Assembly (NCBI GenBank): GCA_046351215.1
Contig: JAXLYX010000027.1
Coordinates: 1-55,550 of the forward strand
Reading direction: 5' to 3'
DNA length: 55,550 nucleotides
DNA from: JAXLYX01 sp046351215
GTDB lineage: Bacteria > Myxococcota_A > Polyangia > Polyangiales > Houyiibacteriaceae
The position numbers and the translations under genes are program-made. This document shows, one piece after another, positions 36,859-45,198 of the stretch. Positions within the stretch are counted from its first letter, which is position 1. Every line of letters starts with the position of its first letter. A model generated the notes under the pieces. It was not told the DNA's origin and made no database searches. It saw only the letters and a program-made list of their open reading frames with translations.

Positions 36859-37317
36859 TTGCGAAAGCTCGACTCCACTCCCAGCTGTCTCCAGTTCGCG
36901 CAGGACGACGTCCACGTGATGATCTGGAAGGAGCCCGTCGATCTCGCCGGCCTCGAGGCCTCGAAGAAGATCGGGCTCGAGTTCGTCCGGAACCATCCGA
37001 ACGGGTTCTACGCGCTCAACGTCGTCCGCTCCGGCCTCGCGATCCCGGACCTCTCGCTCCAGCGGAAGGCCGCGGAGATCTCGAAGCTCGTGGATCCCCA
37101 CCTGCTCGGAACCGTGATCGTGCTGCCCGGCGAAGGCTTCTGGGTGAGCGCCGCCCGCAGCTTCCTCGCCGGTCTCCACATGCTCTCGCCGCTGCGTGCC
37201 AAGCGCGAGGTCGTGGCGACCATCGACGAGGGCGCGCGTGCGGTCGCGCGCCGCTCGAATCGGCCGGACTCCTGGGCTCGGACCTTCGCGGCGGCGCTCG
37301 CCGCCGAGGCCGACTGA
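36859..37317 (+). CDS. STAS-like paralog family protein, member B
   Basis: This is a 152-residue protein, apparently with a TTG start; a TAGGCT hexamer lies 9 bases upstream and there is no Shine-Dalgarno site. Hydrophobic strands (DVHVMIW, GFYALNVV, GTVIVLPG) alternate with amphipathic helices. The block GEGFWVSAARSFL followed by ATIDEGAR matches GHGFWMATARTAL and ATIDDGAR in the protein at 51715 in order and spacing, and more weakly members A, C and D. No signal or membrane segment is present. It is divergent from the Cys/His-repeat gene and convergent with the sensor kinase (18-base gap). Function unknown. Confidence 0.65.
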   Translation: MRKLDSTPSCLQFAQDDVHVMIWKEPVDLAGLEASKKIGLEFVRNHPNGFYALNVVRSGLAIPDLSLQRKAAEISKLVDPHLLGTVIVLPGEGFWVSAARSFLAGLHMLSPLRAKREVVATIDEGARAVARRSNRPDSWARTFAAALAAEAD

Positions 37318-37335
37318 GGAGCCCGGCCGCCGAGC

Positions 37336-38625
37336 TCAGCGCGGAGGGGGAACGCTCGTGCGTCGGCCGAGCTCGAAGCCCACGCGCGCGCCGCCACCGT
37401 CGCGGTTCTCGGCGAAGGCACGGCCACCATGCGCCTCCGCGATGCGGCGCACGAGCGAGAGGCCGAGCCCCACGCCTCCGCGCTCGTCCGGCCCCTCGCC
37501 ACGACCGCGCACGAACGGCAGGAAGACCTTCGGGAGATCCGAGGGATCGAAGCCCGGACCGTCGTCCTCGACGACGACCGAGACCCGATCGTTGGTTCGG
37601 CCGACGCGCACCACGACCTGCGCTCCGCCGTGGTTCCTCGCGTTGTCGAGGAGGATCGCGATCGCCCGCGCGACGAGGGTGACGTCCACCTCGACCTCCG
37701 TGGACGCGCCGTCGTGCTCGAGCCGAGCGGACGGGAGAGCCGCGCGCTTCAGCGCCTCGCGCGCGAGCGAGAGGAGCTCCACACGCTTCCGGACGAGCGC
37801 AGAGAAGTCGACGCGCGAGCTCGCGAGGAGATCGGCGACGAGGGCATCGGTCTCGACGATCTCGCGCTCGATCGCGGACATCCGCTCTTCGCTCGCCCCC
37901 TCGTCGCGCGCCAGATCGACGAGGAGCCGCATGCGCGCGAGCGGAGTGCGGAGCTCGTGCGAGACGGCGGCGAGGAGCTCGCGTTGCCCTCGGACCTGCC
38001 GCTCGATGCGATCGGCCATGTCGTTCATGGCTCGCCCGAGCTCGCCGACCTCGCCCCGGCCGCGGTGGCGGAGCTCGGCTCGCGTGTCGAGCTTCCCTTC
38101 GCCGAGCGCCTGGGCGACCCGCGTGAGCTGCTCGAGCGGCTTCGCGATCCGCCGTGCCACGAACGCGGCGAGGCCCATCAGCACGAAGGCGACACCGAAG
38201 AGCGCCACGCCATGGGCGACCGGGATCGGTCGCGGCCCCGCTCGACGCACGCAGACGTCGACGCGCCCGCGGGGCGCCGCCGCGGGGCCGACGTCGACGT
38301 CGGCGATCCAATGGCACGAACGGAACGCACCCGCCTCGTCGAGCCTTCCGCCGCGCGCATCGTAGACACGCACGCCGAGGTCGAAGTCCCGGGCGAGCGC
38401 GCTCGCGAGCTCGTGGCGCGCGTCGGGTCGATCCCAGACGAGATCGAAGCGTCCAGCGACGAAGCGCTTCGCGAGCTCGACGTCGCGCACGAAGGGTGGG
38501 CGGTCGCCGAAGGTGTGCATGACGACGCTCGAGACCACCATCGCGACGAGGATGGCGGCGACGAAGCTGCCGAAGAGGAGCCTCCGTAGGTGCGCGCCGC
38601 GCCCGTGTCGCCGTGCGCGTCTCAC
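37336..38625 (-). CDS. Membrane sensor histidine kinase, CpxA-like
   Basis: This is a 429-residue kinase. Transmembrane helix 1 (about 15-37) and helix 2 (about 136-158) flank a periplasmic sensor domain of about 100 residues with two cysteines. HAMP (about 158-212), HisKA with His223 in VSHELRTPL and HATPase_c (N box LLDNARNHG, DDGPGF, GVGLGLS) follow. The GTG start overlaps the stop of the response regulator by four bases (GTGA), so the pair is coupled. Context with a Spy-like periplasmic protein suggests sensing of envelope stress or metal. It is the last gene of a four-gene minus-strand operon. Confidence 0.94.
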   Translation of the reverse strand: MRRARRHGRGAHLRRLLFGSFVAAILVAMVVSSVVMHTFGDRPPFVRDVELAKRFVAGRFDLVWDRPDARHELASALARDFDLGVRVYDARGGRLDEAGAFRSCHWIADVDVGPAAAPRGRVDVCVRRAGPRPIPVAHGVALFGVAFVLMGLAAFVARRIAKPLEQLTRVAQALGEGKLDTRAELRHRGRGEVGELGRAMNDMADRIERQVRGQRELLAAVSHELRTPLARMRLLVDLARDEGASEERMSAIEREIVETDALVADLLASSRVDFSALVRKRVELLSLAREALKRAALPSARLEHDGASTEVEVDVTLVARAIAILLDNARNHGGAQVVVRVGRTNDRVSVVVEDDGPGFDPSDLPKVFLPFVRGRGEGPDERGGVGLGLSLVRRIAEAHGGRAFAENRDGGGARVGFELGRRTSVPPPR

Positions 38626-39308
38626 ACGCCCTCCTTGGCGAGGACGTAGCCGACTCCGCGCACCGTCCGGATCCTCTTCGGGGAGCGCGGATCGTCGCCG
38701 AGCTTCTGGCGGAGATGCGAGACGTGGACGTCCACCGTGCGCTCGGAGACGACGGTGTCGCCGCGACCCGCGAGCTCGAGCAGCACGTCGCGCGGGACCA
38801 CGCGGCCCGCACGCTTGGCGAGGGCGACGAGCAGGTCGAATTCGAGGCCCGTGAGCTCGATCTCCTTCCCGTCGACGATGGCCCGACGCGCCTCGAGGTC
38901 GATCGCGACGCCGGCGACGTGGATGCGCTCGCTCACGGCCTCGGGCTGCGTGCGACGCAGGACGGCGCGGATGCGCGCGAGGAGCTCGCGCGGCGAGAAC
39001 GGCTTCGGGAGGTAGTCGTCGGCGCCGAGCTCGAGGCCCACGACCCGATCCGTCTCGTCACCACGCGCCGTGAGCATGAGGACGGGGATCCGGCTCGTCG
39101 TCCGGATGCGACGGCAGACCTCGAGCCCGTCCATGCCCGGCATCGTGAGGTCGAGCAGCACGACGTCGAAGGGCTCGCGGCCGAGGCGCGCGAGCCCTTC
39201 GTTCCCGTCGCGCGCACGCTCGACCCCCACGCCGTGCGGCCCGAGGTAGCTGACGAGCAGCTCGGAGAGCCGATCGTCGTCGTCGACGAGCAACGCGCGC
39301 ACGGTCAT
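38622..39308 (-). CDS. OmpR-family response regulator, CpxR-like
   Basis: This is a 228-residue regulator. The receiver domain (1-118) has acidic pocket DDDD at 9-12, phospho-acceptor Asp53 in LLDLTMPG and Lys102 in PKPF. A winged-helix DNA-binding domain (about 128-226) with RTVDVHVSHLRQKLGDD and TVRGVGY follows. It overlaps the kinase gene start and lies 4 bases after the His-rich secreted gene. A TACGAT hexamer 6 bases before the ATG, inside the preceding gene, may be an extra internal promoter or chance. It most likely controls this operon in response to metal or envelope stress. Confidence 0.95.
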   Translation of the reverse strand: MTVRALLVDDDDRLSELLVSYLGPHGVGVERARDGNEGLARLGREPFDVVLLDLTMPGMDGLEVCRRIRTTSRIPVLMLTARGDETDRVVGLELGADDYLPKPFSPRELLARIRAVLRRTQPEAVSERIHVAGVAIDLEARRAIVDGKEIELTGLEFDLLVALAKRAGRVVPRDVLLELAGRGDTVVSERTVDVHVSHLRQKLGDDPRSPKRIRTVRGVGYVLAKEGV

Positions 39309-39312
39309 GGGG

Positions 39313-39696
39313 TCATCGTACACGGGAATCGCCGGAGGGCGATTCCACGGGTGCCTGCGCGGGCGCCGGCGCTTGGCCGGAGCGGACATCCGCTGGCTCG
39401 TGCGGTGCCCCGCCGTGCACGTCCGGACCGCCGCACGCGCACGGAGGGGGCGCGCCCGGCGGCTGCCACGCGGCGTGCGGCGCCCCGTACCCGTGGAACG
39501 CGCCCGGAGGCGGATACGCCCCCCACGCGCCCGGAGGCGGTGGTCCCGGAGGTCCGCCGCGATCGAAGCGATCGTGGCGGCAGCCGTGGTCCCACGGGCC
39601 GCCGTGGCGATGGTGGTGGACCGCATGGGCGATGCCCGAGCCGAAGCCGAGGATCACGCCGAGCGAGAGCAAGACGATTCGAAGTCGATAGCGCAT
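39313..39696 (-). CDS. Secreted His/Gly/Pro-rich protein
   Basis: This is a 127-residue protein with a signal peptide (core 6-22, cleavage near AHA). The mature chain begins VHHHRHGG and continues as a low-complexity sequence rich in His, Gly, Pro and Ala with three cysteines (one early, CAC later). Histidine clusters suggest metal chelation in the periplasm. GGAGGAG precedes the ATG, and it lies 12 bases after the Spy-like gene. Together with the two-component genes it forms an apparent metal/envelope-stress operon. No known domain is visible. Confidence 0.75.
   Translation of the reverse strand: MRYRLRIVLLSLGVILGFGSGIAHAVHHHRHGGPWDHGCRHDRFDRGGPPGPPPPGAWGAYPPPGAFHGYGAPHAAWQPPGAPPPCACGGPDVHGGAPHEPADVRSGQAPAPAQAPVESPSGDSRVR
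39315..39320 (-). promoter_or_regulatory. Possible internal -10 for response regulator gene
   Basis: TACGAT (minus strand) ends 6 bases before ATG 39308. It overlaps the end of the upstream operon gene and no good -35 is seen, so it could be chance. Confidence 0.3.
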
Positions 39697-39708
39697 GGTC
39701 TCCTCCTC

Positions 39709-40239
39709 TCAGAATCCACCGCGGTAGGGACCGCCCCAGGAGCGCCTGAAGTAGCCGTGTCCGAGGGTCTCCGCGAGCTTCTTGCGCTGCTCGGCATCGA
39801 GCACCTCGTGCACCTTCGCGAGCGCGGCCGTCCCGGCCTCGCGCATCCTGCCGATCGCCGCGTCGTGCTTGGCGTAGGCCGCGGCGAGCGCCACCTCGTC
39901 GAAGACGTCGCCGCCGACGGCCCGAGCGATGTCCTCGCGCGACTCGCGGAGCTCCTTCCTGCCCTCGCGCATCGCGTCCCTGCACTTCTCGGCCTCCGCG
40001 ACGATGGCCTTCTCCTGGCCGGGCGTCGTCTCGAGGCTGGCGAAGACGGCCCTCAGCATGCCGCGCGGACCGCCTCCGAAGGCCCACGGCCCCCCGAACC
40101 CACGGGGCCGCGGCCCCATCGCCCCCGGGCCGCAGGGACCGCCGAAGCCCGCGTGCGCGAACGCGTGGTAGGCGTGGCGCCGGCGAACCGTCGCCACCAA
40201 CATCACGAGACAAACCGTCCCGATCACGAAACCGATCAT
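39709..40239 (-). CDS. Spy/CpxP-like periplasmic metal-resistance sensor protein
   Basis: This is a 176-residue protein. One N-terminal membrane helix (about 2-18) is followed by a Gly/Pro/Phe-rich segment (30-60) and a helical domain (about 65-170). The helical domain has features of the heavy-metal-resistance/CpxP family: a Leu-x2-Thr-Pro-Gly-Gln start (LETTPGQ), a long charged central helix and a final LDAEQRKKLAETL, equivalent to the family's LTPEQR motif. These proteins act as periplasmic chaperones or sensors that bind metal or misfolded protein. AGGAGG lies 6 bases before ATG 40239. It is the first gene of the operon. Confidence 0.82.
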   Translation of the reverse strand: MIGFVIGTVCLVMLVATVRRRHAYHAFAHAGFGGPCGPGAMGPRPRGFGGPWAFGGGPRGMLRAVFASLETTPGQEKAIVAEAEKCRDAMREGRKELRESREDIARAVGGDVFDEVALAAAYAKHDAAIGRMREAGTAALAKVHEVLDAEQRKKLAETLGHGYFRRSWGGPYRGGF

Positions 40240-40408
40240 CGTTTCCTCCTCGCGAGCCCCGGGGTTCCGTTCCCACCGCTCGGCTCGTGAAGAGAACCTG
40301 GGATCCGACTGTTTCGTGTCTCCCTCGGCATTCGTGAAGAAGTGTGAAGACGAAGCCGAGAGGTCGCTTGCGCTCCTCCCCTCCCGTCGGTCACCGTGGG
40401 CTCGTTCC

Positions 40409-41671
40409 ATGGGACTCGACGTCGCCATCGTCGGAGGCGGAGCCGCCGGGCTCGCCACGGCCCACCTCCTCGACGAGGCGCATCGCGTCGTGCTCTACGA
40501 GAAGGAGCCACGTCTCGGGGGCCACATCCGCACCCTCGGCCGCAACGTGCCGTGCGGAGCGCTGCCGGCCGGCGTCCACCTCGACGCGGGCGTGATCGAA
40601 TTCGATCGCGGAAATTTCCCGCTCTTCCACGCGCTGATGCGCTCGCTCGACGTCGACGTCGAGACGCTCGCACCGGGCGGCGCCTCCCAGCTCTTCCTCG
40701 CGGACGGAACGCACTACCACTCGCCCGAGGCGCTCCGCGCCGAGCACCCCGAGAGGGTCGCGGAGCTCCGCGCCCGCCTCGAGCTCGTGCCGCTCCTCTT
40801 GCGTCGCCGTCGGTTCCTCCGGACCACGCGCGCCGTGGGAGGGGACGAGCTCGCGACGAGCCCGATCGAACGCTTCCTCTCGGACGACGACTTCTCGACG
40901 TGGGTCCGCTCGTTGCTCATGTACGCGTACTCGACGCCCTACGAGGAGGTCCGCGCGATCTCGGCCGCCATGGCGGTACCGATGCTCCGCGCCTTCCTCT
41001 GGCCGAACGACTGGACGCGGATCCCGGGCGGCGTCTTCCGCTACGTCGAGGCCCTCACCCGGGGCCTCCGCGGCGAGGTCGTGCTCGACGCCGGGGTCTC
41101 CGGCCTGAGGCGGACCGACGAGGGCGTCGTCGTGTGCACGAAGGACGGCTTCGAGCGTCGCTTCGATCGCGTCGTGCTCGCGGTGCCACCGCATCGCGTG
41201 CTCCCGCTCCTCCGCGACGCCGACGAGACCGAGCGAGCGCTCTTCGATCATTTCGAGGGCGGAACGATCGAGACCCTCGTGCACACGGACACCTCGCTGC
41301 ACGAGCGGGTCCACAGCCACTATCGCTCGGAATTCGACCTCTTCGAGCTCCCCTCCGGGGCCCACGGCTACGACGCCTACCTGAACCGCCTCGCGGGCCT
41401 CCCGACGGACCGGCCTCCGCACTACGCCCTCGCGTTCGGGCTCGAAGGGGCCATCGATCCGGAGACGGTGCTCCACCGCCAGACGCACGACGTCGCTCGC
41501 TACTCCGAGCGAGCCCTCGGGACGCGCGCGGGCATCGAGGCGCGCCAGGGCGAGCGCCACACCTTCTTCGCCGGCGCCTACCTCGGCGACGGTCTCCACG
41601 AGGGCGCGATCCGTTCGGCCGTGGCCGTGGCCGCACGCCTCGGAGGCCGCGCGCTCGTCCCGCAGGGCTGA
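40409..41671 (+). CDS. FAD-dependent amine-oxidase-like oxidoreductase
   Basis: This is a 420-residue flavoprotein. The dinucleotide-binding motif VAIVGGGAAGLATAHLL is at 4-20, followed by VVLYEKEPRLGGHIRT, which binds FAD ribose and the second GG motif. The C-terminal FAD-contact segment FAGAYLGDGLHEGAIRSA is typical of the amine oxidase/protoporphyrinogen oxidase superfamily. The order resembles COG2907-type predicted NAD/FAD-binding proteins, which often sit with fatty-acid cyclopropane genes; none are seen here. ATG 40409 is chosen because the binding motif begins right after it. Substrate unknown. It is convergent with another FAD enzyme. Confidence 0.87.
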   Translation: MGLDVAIVGGGAAGLATAHLLDEAHRVVLYEKEPRLGGHIRTLGRNVPCGALPAGVHLDAGVIEFDRGNFPLFHALMRSLDVDVETLAPGGASQLFLADGTHYHSPEALRAEHPERVAELRARLELVPLLLRRRRFLRTTRAVGGDELATSPIERFLSDDDFSTWVRSLLMYAYSTPYEEVRAISAAMAVPMLRAFLWPNDWTRIPGGVFRYVEALTRGLRGEVVLDAGVSGLRRTDEGVVVCTKDGFERRFDRVVLAVPPHRVLPLLRDADETERALFDHFEGGTIETLVHTDTSLHERVHSHYRSEFDLFELPSGAHGYDAYLNRLAGLPTDRPPHYALAFGLEGAIDPETVLHRQTHDVARYSERALGTRAGIEARQGERHTFFAGAYLGDGLHEGAIRSAVAVAARLGGRALVPQG

Positions 41672-41681
41672 GCGCGTCGCT

Positions 41682-43286
41682 TCAGCGGAGCACGCGCTCG
41701 CGCCGGTACGGAGGCAGGGGCCTCTCCTCCCGCACGTGCGGCCCCCGGTGCACGGAGTCGCCCGTGAGGTGCTCGTAGAGTCGGCAGCCCGTCCAGATCG
41801 TGCCGGTGAACCCCGCGTACCCCGACGTGGCGTTGCAGAAGTGGAGGCCCGCGATCGACGTCCGATGGTCGAGCCGACCCGGCCAGATCAGCCGGGGCAC
41901 CATCGACGCACCGTAGGAATTCCCCGCGGGAGCACGGCAGAAACGCTCGTTCGTCGTCGGGCTCCCGAGCACGTGCACGGAGAGGTGCTTCCGCAACCCG
42001 GGGACGTACCGCTCCTCGAGCACGTCGATCATCGCGTCGAAGATCGCCTGCTTGGCCTCGCGGTACGCGCGCGGATCGTCGAGCTTGAGGTGCAGGAACC
42101 GTCGGTAGTCGGCCACCGTGAGCAGCTCGAGCAGCTGCTGGCCCGGAGGACAAGCGCCTGGCTCGTCGCTGACGAGGGTCGGCGTGCTCGCGGCGAAGCT
42201 GATCTTGGAGTAGTCGGCCCGCTCGAACATCGCGTCGAACGTGCGATCGAGATCGGCGTCCTCGGAATGGAAGAGGTTCCACCGTCCGAAGCCGTGCTCG
42301 CGGAGGTCGAGCCCCTCGACGGCGCAGTAGGCGACGAAGCTCGAAGGCGAGTAGTCGTACTGCAGCTTCTCGCGGATGCGCGGCGCGAAGCGCTCGAGCC
42401 CGACGAGCTCGGCCGCTTCGCGCGGATCCATGTTGGAGACGACCTCCGTCGCGCGCACGTCTTCGAAGACGCCCGTCGGCTCGCCGCTCGCTCCGAGCGA
42501 CTCGTAGCGCACCCCGACCACGCGCGAGCCCTCGAGGAGGAATTTCGCGACGCGCTTCCCGTAGAGCACCTCTCCACCGTTCTCCCGGACGATGCGGACG
42601 AGCGAGTCGACGACGTGGTGGAAGTGCTTGCGCGGGTAGAAGGCACCGCGCGCGTAACCGGCGAAGAGCTTCACCCAGGCGAAGAAGGAGAGCCTCCCGG
42701 GAGGCAGGAGGAAGTCGGGCCATTGGAGCGCGAGCAACGCCTGGGCCTCGATCGGCAGGCGGTGGTGCTCGAACACGTCCTTCAGTGTCGCGTTCCGCCA
42801 CTTCACGAGCCGCAGGTAGCCCCGGCTCCCGAACACGCGGTGCACGTCGCCGAGCGACGAGGGGATCGCCTCGAGCTCGGCGTCCGTGCGGGCGAGCTCT
42901 TCGACGAAGCCCGAGCATCCCTCGGCGTGCGCGGGGAAGAGGGCAGCGAGCCGACGCGCGAGCTCCTCGAAGTCGCCGGGCACGTCGAGCGCGTACCCGG
43001 GGATCCGCATGTGGTCGTAGCCCGAGGGCTCGAGCTCGACGAACTCGATCGCCTCGCGCAGGCCGAGCTTGCCGAGGAAGTCGTCGACGGTGCGCCCTTC
43101 GCCGCAGTTCCAGACGTAGTGCAGCTGGGCGTTGAAGCGATGGCGACCGACGTCGAAGGTATGCGCGTACCCGCCGGGCTTGTCGTGGGCCTCGAGGACG
43201 AGGACGCGACGCCCGCTCTTGGCCGCGAGCGCGGCGAACGAGAGGCCGGCGAGGCCGCTTCCCACGACGACGTAGTCCGGATCCAT
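41682..43286 (-). CDS. Phytoene-desaturase/retinol-saturase-like FAD oxidoreductase
   Basis: This is a 534-residue protein. The N-terminal FAD motif YVVVGSGLAGLSFAALAAKSG with EAHDKPGGYAHTF is followed by an interior region typical of the CrtI/retinol saturase branch. The C-terminal GLHFCNATSGYAGFTGTIWTGCRL is the flavin-contacting end. The family desaturates, isomerises or saturates polyenes and lipids. No carotenoid gene lies nearby, so the substrate is open. A CATGCT hexamer lies 6 bases before ATG 43286. The gene is convergent with the other FAD oxidoreductase, 10 bases apart. Confidence 0.88.
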   Translation of the reverse strand: MDPDYVVVGSGLAGLSFAALAAKSGRRVLVLEAHDKPGGYAHTFDVGRHRFNAQLHYVWNCGEGRTVDDFLGKLGLREAIEFVELEPSGYDHMRIPGYALDVPGDFEELARRLAALFPAHAEGCSGFVEELARTDAELEAIPSSLGDVHRVFGSRGYLRLVKWRNATLKDVFEHHRLPIEAQALLALQWPDFLLPPGRLSFFAWVKLFAGYARGAFYPRKHFHHVVDSLVRIVRENGGEVLYGKRVAKFLLEGSRVVGVRYESLGASGEPTGVFEDVRATEVVSNMDPREAAELVGLERFAPRIREKLQYDYSPSSFVAYCAVEGLDLREHGFGRWNLFHSEDADLDRTFDAMFERADYSKISFAASTPTLVSDEPGACPPGQQLLELLTVADYRRFLHLKLDDPRAYREAKQAIFDAMIDVLEERYVPGLRKHLSVHVLGSPTTNERFCRAPAGNSYGASMVPRLIWPGRLDHRTSIAGLHFCNATSGYAGFTGTIWTGCRLYEHLTGDSVHRGPHVREERPLPPYRRERVLR

Positions 43287-43292
43287 GCGTCG

Positions 43293-43298
43293 AGCATG
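43293..43298 (-). promoter_or_regulatory. -10-like hexamer, leaderless geometry
   Basis: CATGCT (minus strand) ends exactly 6 bases before ATG 43286 of the FAD oxidoreductase gene. The same hexamer and spacing occur at 36805. Confidence 0.4.
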
Positions 43299-43360
43299 CC
43301 ACGGGGCCGCGCTCGGCGTCGCGGAGGCTCGACCCGGGCGGAGGCGGAGAGGCCGGACCC

Positions 43361-43828
43361 TCAGAACGGCAACGACGCGTCGTGGTCGCGCAGGGCGCGC
43401 ATCGCGTCGGTGACTTCGAGCCCGGAGAGCTCGAGCCTGCCGATGCACCAGTCGACGCCTTCCCGCACGTCGCGGCAGACGTGCTCCGGCATGGGAGGCG
43501 GCGTGACCCAATGGACCACGGCGAGCGCGCTGCGCACGAGCGGCTGGGGGACGACGCTCACCGCCCCGAGGCAGAGTCGTCCGAGAGGCTCCGCGTTGGC
43601 CGCCGTCCACTCGGCCGCCCTCCGGCGCTGCTTCGCCGTCGGCTGGGAGGCGAGGAAGCGGAAGTCCCGGAGCACGACCCACGGTCTGCCCGCCGCCATG
43701 AGCCGCTCGCTGTCGCGGAACGCACGCTCGAACGCCTCGTCCGAGATCCGCAGGAACGAGATCACGACGAGCGGGAAGAGACGGGTATCCGTCTCGATCG
43801 CCGAGGTATCGGGCGCGGAACCGACCAT
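43361..43828 (-). CDS. STAS-like paralog family protein, member C
   Basis: This is a 155-residue protein. FPLVVISF and RPWVVLRDFRFL are hydrophobic strands, followed by a Trp-Thr-Ala-Ala-Asn-Ala helix, then GAVSVVPQPLVRSALAVVHWVTPPP and the end RLELSGLEVTD. The protein at 50401 has the same blocks in the same order: FPIVV, DLRGL, NA, GAALVVGSPIVRSAFSLITWLADPP, RLEASGLEVTD. They are clear paralogs. GGGAGGA lies about 10 bases before ATG 43828. No signal, membrane segment or catalytic motif is visible. Function unknown; a STAS-like fold is inferred from the strand-helix pattern. Confidence 0.7.
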   Translation of the reverse strand: MVGSAPDTSAIETDTRLFPLVVISFLRISDEAFERAFRDSERLMAAGRPWVVLRDFRFLASQPTAKQRRRAAEWTAANAEPLGRLCLGAVSVVPQPLVRSALAVVHWVTPPPMPEHVCRDVREGVDWCIGRLELSGLEVTDAMRALRDHDASLPF

Positions 43829-44041
43829 CGCCAAGCGCTCCTCCCGCATCCTAGCCGAAGCCCTGCCGTCCCGGCGACGGGCCGCCGGCGGGAACGCCCG
43901 ACGAGAAGCCCGGCGGCCCGTCCGGCCGGCCCCCGTACGAATTCGTGATGGATCGCCCCCCCTCGGAACGACCACGAGACGAGGGCGGAGCGCGGAGGCG
44001 TCCCGGAGTGGGCCGCTGCGATCCACTCGAAGCCCAAACTT

Positions 44042-44062
44042 CCCAAACCCAAACCCAAGCCC
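44042..44062. repeat. Telomere-like CCCAAA repeat, G-quadruplex motif on minus strand
   Basis: CCC-AAA-CCC-AAA-CCC-AAG-CCC gives four C3 tracts with 3-base spacers; a fifth C3 lies at 44033-44035. The minus strand therefore holds a textbook G3N3 four-tract quadruplex. It ends 8 bases before the start codon of the next gene, in an otherwise ordinary 242-base gap. Confidence 0.8.
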
Positions 44063-44070
44063 GAGGCCCG

Positions 44071-45120
44071 ATGCAACCCGCTCCGTCCGCTTCCGCCGCT
44101 CCCGCCCTCACCGAGAACGACGCGACCTTCGCCGCAGGCATGCGGCTCGTCCGGAAGACCGGCACCTACCCGAAGGATCGCGTCCTGGCCGTGGCCGGCT
44201 ACGCCGGCGCCACCGCCGGCGTGCTGATCGTCACGATCGTCCTCACGGCCCTGCTCTCCTCCGTGAGCAAGCTCGCAGCCAGCGTGGTCTTCCTCGTCGG
44301 CGTGGTCGGGGTCTTCCTCGGCCTCTCCTTCTACGTCGACCGCAAGCTCTTCGCGATGCGTTGCGCGTTCGCGTTCCTCGTCACCGAGGTGCTCGTCAAG
44401 GGCACCGTCGTCCCGGCCCGGGAGACGACGAAGGCCGCCGAGAGCTACCTGAACGGGCAGTACGGCGACCTCTCCGCGGTCGTCGAGGCCCACAACCAGG
44501 TGCAGCGGATCGTCCGCCAGTTCTTCCGCACGTTCGACAAGCTCGATCAGCTCCTGCCGATCGACCTCGGCCCCGTCCGCAACGCCGTCGCGTTCGTGAT
44601 CGATCGCGTGGCTCCGCGCATCGCCGACCTCGCGCTCTCGTACTGCGTGCTCCGCGCGCCGAACGAGCTCGCGACGGCCTCGAAGGACGCGGTCGCCCTC
44701 GTCGCGCAGAACCCGAAGGCCATCCTCGGCACCGCCATCCGCGCGCACTTCACCGAGCGCTTCCTCGGCGGACTCGTGGGCTTCGTCACCTTCCTGATCT
44801 TCGGCGGAGCCGCCTTCGCCCTCGCGATGGCCTCGGCCACCTCGGCCGCGAGCGGCACGGGCATGCCCACCGAGGGCGCGCAGACGGTCGGCATCTTCGC
44901 CGCCATCTTCTCCGGCCTCTTCGTCGGAGGCCCGCTCGCGGCCCTCGCCTCCTGGTTCGTCCGCACGGCCTTCCTCGAGCCGGCGGCGCTCGCGATGCTC
45001 CTCGTCCGCTTCCACTCGACCACGCGGGGTCAGGCCGTCGACCCGAGCGTTCGCGCCCGCCTCGAGAACGCGTCGGGGAACCTCGGCAACGCGCAGAAGC
45101 TCGCGAACATGTTCGGCTGA
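44071..45120 (+). CDS. Polytopic membrane protein, unknown
   Basis: This is a 349-residue protein with two hydrophobic pairs: helices at about 35-58 and 64-83, and again at about 222-250 and 268-300. Between them is a helical cytoplasmic or periplasmic region (VEAHNQVQRIVRQFFRTFDKLDQLLP). The C-terminal tail is polar and ends in ENASGNLGNAQKLANMFG. I do not recognise a family. GAGG lies 4 bases before ATG 44071, and the telomere-like repeat lies just before that. An in-frame start upstream at 43945 would translate the repeat and is judged unlikely. Confidence 0.75.
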   Translation: MQPAPSASAAPALTENDATFAAGMRLVRKTGTYPKDRVLAVAGYAGATAGVLIVTIVLTALLSSVSKLAASVVFLVGVVGVFLGLSFYVDRKLFAMRCAFAFLVTEVLVKGTVVPARETTKAAESYLNGQYGDLSAVVEAHNQVQRIVRQFFRTFDKLDQLLPIDLGPVRNAVAFVIDRVAPRIADLALSYCVLRAPNELATASKDAVALVAQNPKAILGTAIRAHFTERFLGGLVGFVTFLIFGGAAFALAMASATSAASGTGMPTEGAQTVGIFAAIFSGLFVGGPLAALASWFVRTAFLEPAALAMLLVRFHSTTRGQAVDPSVRARLENASGNLGNAQKLANMFG

Positions 45121-45198
45121 AGCGATGCGGGGCGTGTGGGCGGAGGACGTACGTCGACGCGGGCTCGGCTCGCTCGCTATCCTCGCCCCACGCAGCGC

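Noticed and set aside
43945..44070. Upstream start (ATG 43945) for the membrane protein at 44071
   Set aside because: It would translate the C3A3 repeat into a Thr/Gln-rich stretch with no family character and lacks a ribosome site, while ATG 44071 has GAGG nearby.
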